From contig CM026428.1 in the NCBI GenBank assembly GCA_014871385.1, forward strand, positions 5,198,820 to 5,262,819: 64,000 nt of DNA. Reading direction: 5' to 3'. The position numbers and the translations under genes are program-made. Positions within the stretch are counted from its first letter, which is position 1. Every line of letters begins with the position of its first letter. The notes under the pieces were generated by a model. It did no database searches. It was not told the DNA's origin and saw only the letters and a program-made list of their open reading frames with translations. Positions 61,701 through 64,000 of the stretch are shown here, piece by piece. Source of the DNA: Ceratodon purpureus. Lineage: Eukaryota > Streptophyta > Bryopsida > Pseudoditrichales > Ditrichaceae.

Positions 61701-62660
61701 TGGCGCATTATCGCTTGTAACTTCAATCTTTCATGAAATATATAGTTGTCAAAATTTTGTGTTTGTAGAATTGATTTTCATTATGTCATGCTTACACGTA
61801 TTGTGCGTAATGTTCTGACTTGAAATTTGTTTCTTGTATAGGTATTTTGAGGAGCATACTAAAAATGTATAGGAAGCTCGTGTTAGGTTCAAAATAGAGT
61901 TTTCTAAAATTTAACATACAAAAAAGGGTAGACTCCAATATCCGCATGAGTTGCAAGAGCAAATCCATTAGTGGCTATCTTCACATATCAAGGAAAAAAA
62001 CCAGGGATAGAGAAGATGTTCCAGACGAAATTCATGCTATAGCCAATGAGTGTCCAACGTCTCCTACATCATACAATGGACTTTACATTAAAATAAAGGC
62101 GGCTAACGCTAAAAATTACGCTAATAACTCTATTATAATATATCAATTTTTCATGGATATTAACTCAAATTTTGAAGACTCGAGTACGGAAGTTGTTGAA
62201 GATTTTATTGGATACATTGAAGAAATGGTTGAAATTAATTTCATACACTTGACGAAAACATTTATAATGTGCAAATGGTTTGGATCTGCCCAAGTAAGGC
62301 CCAACACATCAATCAAGACTATTAGTTACAGTTTCACATTGTTTAATTCAGCTTTAAAAGAAATATCCCGATCAAGGAATTATCGTAATCCATGCGTTGA
62401 GCCACATATGATTTGTTGAACATACATTGCTGTTGATCTTGAAGATCCAAATTGGATATCAGTAGTTGAAACCATTCCAAACCATTCCAAAAAGGCCCTG
62501 AAAAATGTACTAAGATTGGTTGGCCTTAAATTGGAATGCAATATGAAACGTGAGCTCACAATTCCACCTGCATATAAATATGGAAGCAAGACAATAACAT
62601 TTTCATCTAGAAAAAATGCCAATGACGCTGAAAGACGTATTGGACCCTCTTGACGCTATC
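58740..62660 (+). mobile_element. Decayed CACTA (En/Spm) transposon, TNP2 transposase
   Basis: Pieces of a TNP2-type transposase occur in the right order on the plus strand. 59590-59720 has the YNQIDACKKNCMIYYKD block. 59930-60125 has HIGLAIDGIN, ILNYNLP and MMLALLIPEKN, the core of Transposase_21. 60500-60720 has FIDCHRFLELEHLYRR. 60800-61000 has GMHIKKN. 61380-61480 has RWMYPVKRYFKVLK. 62220-62360 and 62400-62520 resemble DUF4216 (KWFGSAQ, SFTLFN, VDLEDPNW). The pieces are split by stops and frame changes across the whole length, so it cannot make a working enzyme. Sequence divergence suggests an old insertion. The ends are not certain: cactagtgcagaac at 55918 is a candidate left end, and the right end may lie beyond the window. 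Confidence 0.85.
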
Positions 62661-62666
62661 ACTGAA

Positions 62667-62700
62667 GTACATGATGACAATGATGACAATGATGACAACA
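62667..62700. repeat. 9-bp tandem repeat gatgacaat
   Basis: Three to four copies of gatgacaat in tandem, inside the acidic part of the transposon region. Confidence 0.85.
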
Positions 62701-62737
62701 ATTTTATCATTAATGACGAAGAACAAAATACGCAAAG

Positions 62738-63022
62738 ATGATGGAGGAAGGTAATGAAGACCCAACCATTGTCAAAATTGGCGATATTGAAGAGGAACAA
62801 CATCTTTTACGTAATGATGATGAGCTCATTGAAGCAGGGGATGATGATGACAACATGCCGACTTCCAGCATACCATCCATTGCACAACAAAGTATAAGAA
62901 GAATTAAAGGAAGTGAGCCTCAAGCAAATACTAAAGGAAAGAGAGTAGTAGATGATGATAGTGTGAGCACAACGTCAAAAAGAGTGAGAACTTTTAATAA
63001 AAGATTAAATGATTATTTGTAG
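62738..63022 (+). pseudogene. Acidic 94-aa frame, probable transposon remnant
   Basis: An open frame rich in Asp and Glu (for example DDELIEAGDDDDN) with a Lys/Arg cluster near its end (SKRVRTFNKR). It directly follows the DUF4216-like remnant in the same direction. It could be the C-terminal tail of the transposase or a second product of the element. No family is recognised, and its short length and context argue against an independent host gene. Confidence 0.4.
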
Positions 63023-64000
63023 GAATAATTTACCCTTGTTGTCATAGTATACTAACCTGCTCCAACGTCTATATTTTGATTGTTGGATGATTTATGTTGC
63101 GTCTTTTAAACATATATAGTAATGTTTGCCATTTTTTTTTTATTCTTGAGCTAGTTAACTACCACTTCTAAGGTACATATCTTCAAAATTGAAATAATGT
63201 GAATTTTAAATAACTTAAAGATGTGGTTTATGTCAAGTTTCATTCTTAATTTAAAAAGTGGAAAATTTACACTTGATTTTCCATAATAAGTACAATCAAA
63301 TAATAGAAACAATATCATCTTGTAGTGCATGTTATTCCAATTTCATTACAATATTTTTACATTTTTTCGTGTTGATTTTGAATTTTTTACTGTATACAAG
63401 AGAAAACCTTACTAAATTTAATAAAATTTATCAATGATAAATATGATAAATCCAACTGTAAAGATGTTATCTTCACATAAACATTTACAACTTTATTTAG
63501 TGCATCGCTTCCATTTCTATTTTTAGGTTTTACTTGGAAGATGTTGATTTACAATTGTTATCTCGCAGATATTGCAACTACTTCAACGAAAGCTACTCCA
63601 AGTTTTGACTTGGAAACCTTGTGGCTTGTATAAGCTCACCAACCGCATTCTTGTGGTTACAATCTCACATTCACTAGACCTTGAATCTCACATGAAGTTT
63701 TTTTCTACTACAGGAATACTGCTCCAATGTAGCTTGGAATCTACAGGTTTTCCTCATTAGAGCAGTAGCACCTGTTCCATTATGGGTAGTGTATAAGATT
63801 TTCCTCAAGAAGAAGTGGCCCTTGTATGCATACACTCCGATTCTTATCAGGCAATGGAAATGATGCCGCCTACAATATTTACAAATTGTACGTTCAGCTA
63901 TGGAGTTTGCAAAGGGCATCGATGCCTGTCCAAGACTATGCAAGGAGCACTAAATAATGTGCCTGAGGCAGCAATAGCAAGAATCCACAAATTTTTAGAT
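63023..64000. other. AT-rich end of window
   Basis: AT-rich to about 63540, then mixed. No coding region or recognisable CACTA right end was found. Short frames at 63572-63943 are unconvincing. Confidence 0.4.

Noticed and set aside
1-64000. CRISPR arrays, bacterial operons, rRNA genes, LTR or retroviral elements
   Set aside because: None seen. Intron-bearing plant genes make the first two implausible, and no reverse transcriptase, integrase or paired LTRs were recognised.

Overview
The window reads as nuclear DNA of a land plant, most likely a moss or another bryophyte. This is inferred from several things. There is a chloroplast Rubisco activase, a plant-type high-affinity nitrate transporter (NRT2) and an aleurain-type vacuolar protease. 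Arabidopsis-type telomere motifs (CCCTAAA) occur. A SPATA4-like sperm-flagellum protein is present, which only plants with swimming sperm are expected to keep. Genes have short introns with GT/AG borders and lie between AT-rich gaps. I rebuilt eight protein genes, and seven of them are spliced. In every spliced model the exon phases agree and the coding length is a multiple of three.

Layout. 1-6.3 kb is a large inverted repeat: a left arm (1-994) and a near-identical right arm (4270-6307) around a 3.3 kb AT-rich spacer. The right arm is interrupted by a 1009-bp element with 72-bp terminal inverted repeats and a 9-bp target duplication, as in Mutator-like (MULE) elements. That element contains a 349-bp palindrome centred on telomere repeats. 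Next come a CDIN1-type nuclease gene (6.6-8.1 kb, +), an intronless CDC50/ALIS flippase subunit (8.6-10.0 kb, -), ZPR1 (10.6-15.7 kb, -, 16 exons), an aleurain-like cysteine protease (16.9-19.8 kb, -), a 216-bp Harbinger-type MITE (22.06-22.27 kb), a REX4-type exonuclease (22.8-25.6 kb, +), NRT2 (28.4-30.5 kb, +) and a SPATA4-like calponin-homology protein (31.9-36.2 kb, +).

38-40.6 kb (-) holds a decayed gene whose pieces fit an N4/N6-type (bacterial-type) DNA methyltransferase domain. 43.28-43.73 kb is a degenerate 74-bp satellite with a dyad core. Rubisco activase lies at 45.9-48.0 kb (+). 48-52 kb is AT-rich and contains diverged direct repeats. A GTCC-rich short element lies at 52.1-52.35 kb and an intact orphan reading frame at 53.35 kb. 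A 348-bp near-perfect hairpin lies at 56.5 kb, and a decayed CACTA (En/Spm) transposase at 58.7-62.6 kb.

The host genes do not form one pathway. They cover RNA processing (REX4), translation and SMN-type biology (ZPR1), membrane lipid asymmetry (ALIS), nitrate uptake (NRT2), photosynthesis (RCA), vacuolar proteolysis and motile sperm. The least ordinary parts are the nested inverted-repeat structure at the left end, the methyltransferase relic, and the 74-bp dyad satellite. I recognised no retroviral, LTR, Polinton or toxin relic.
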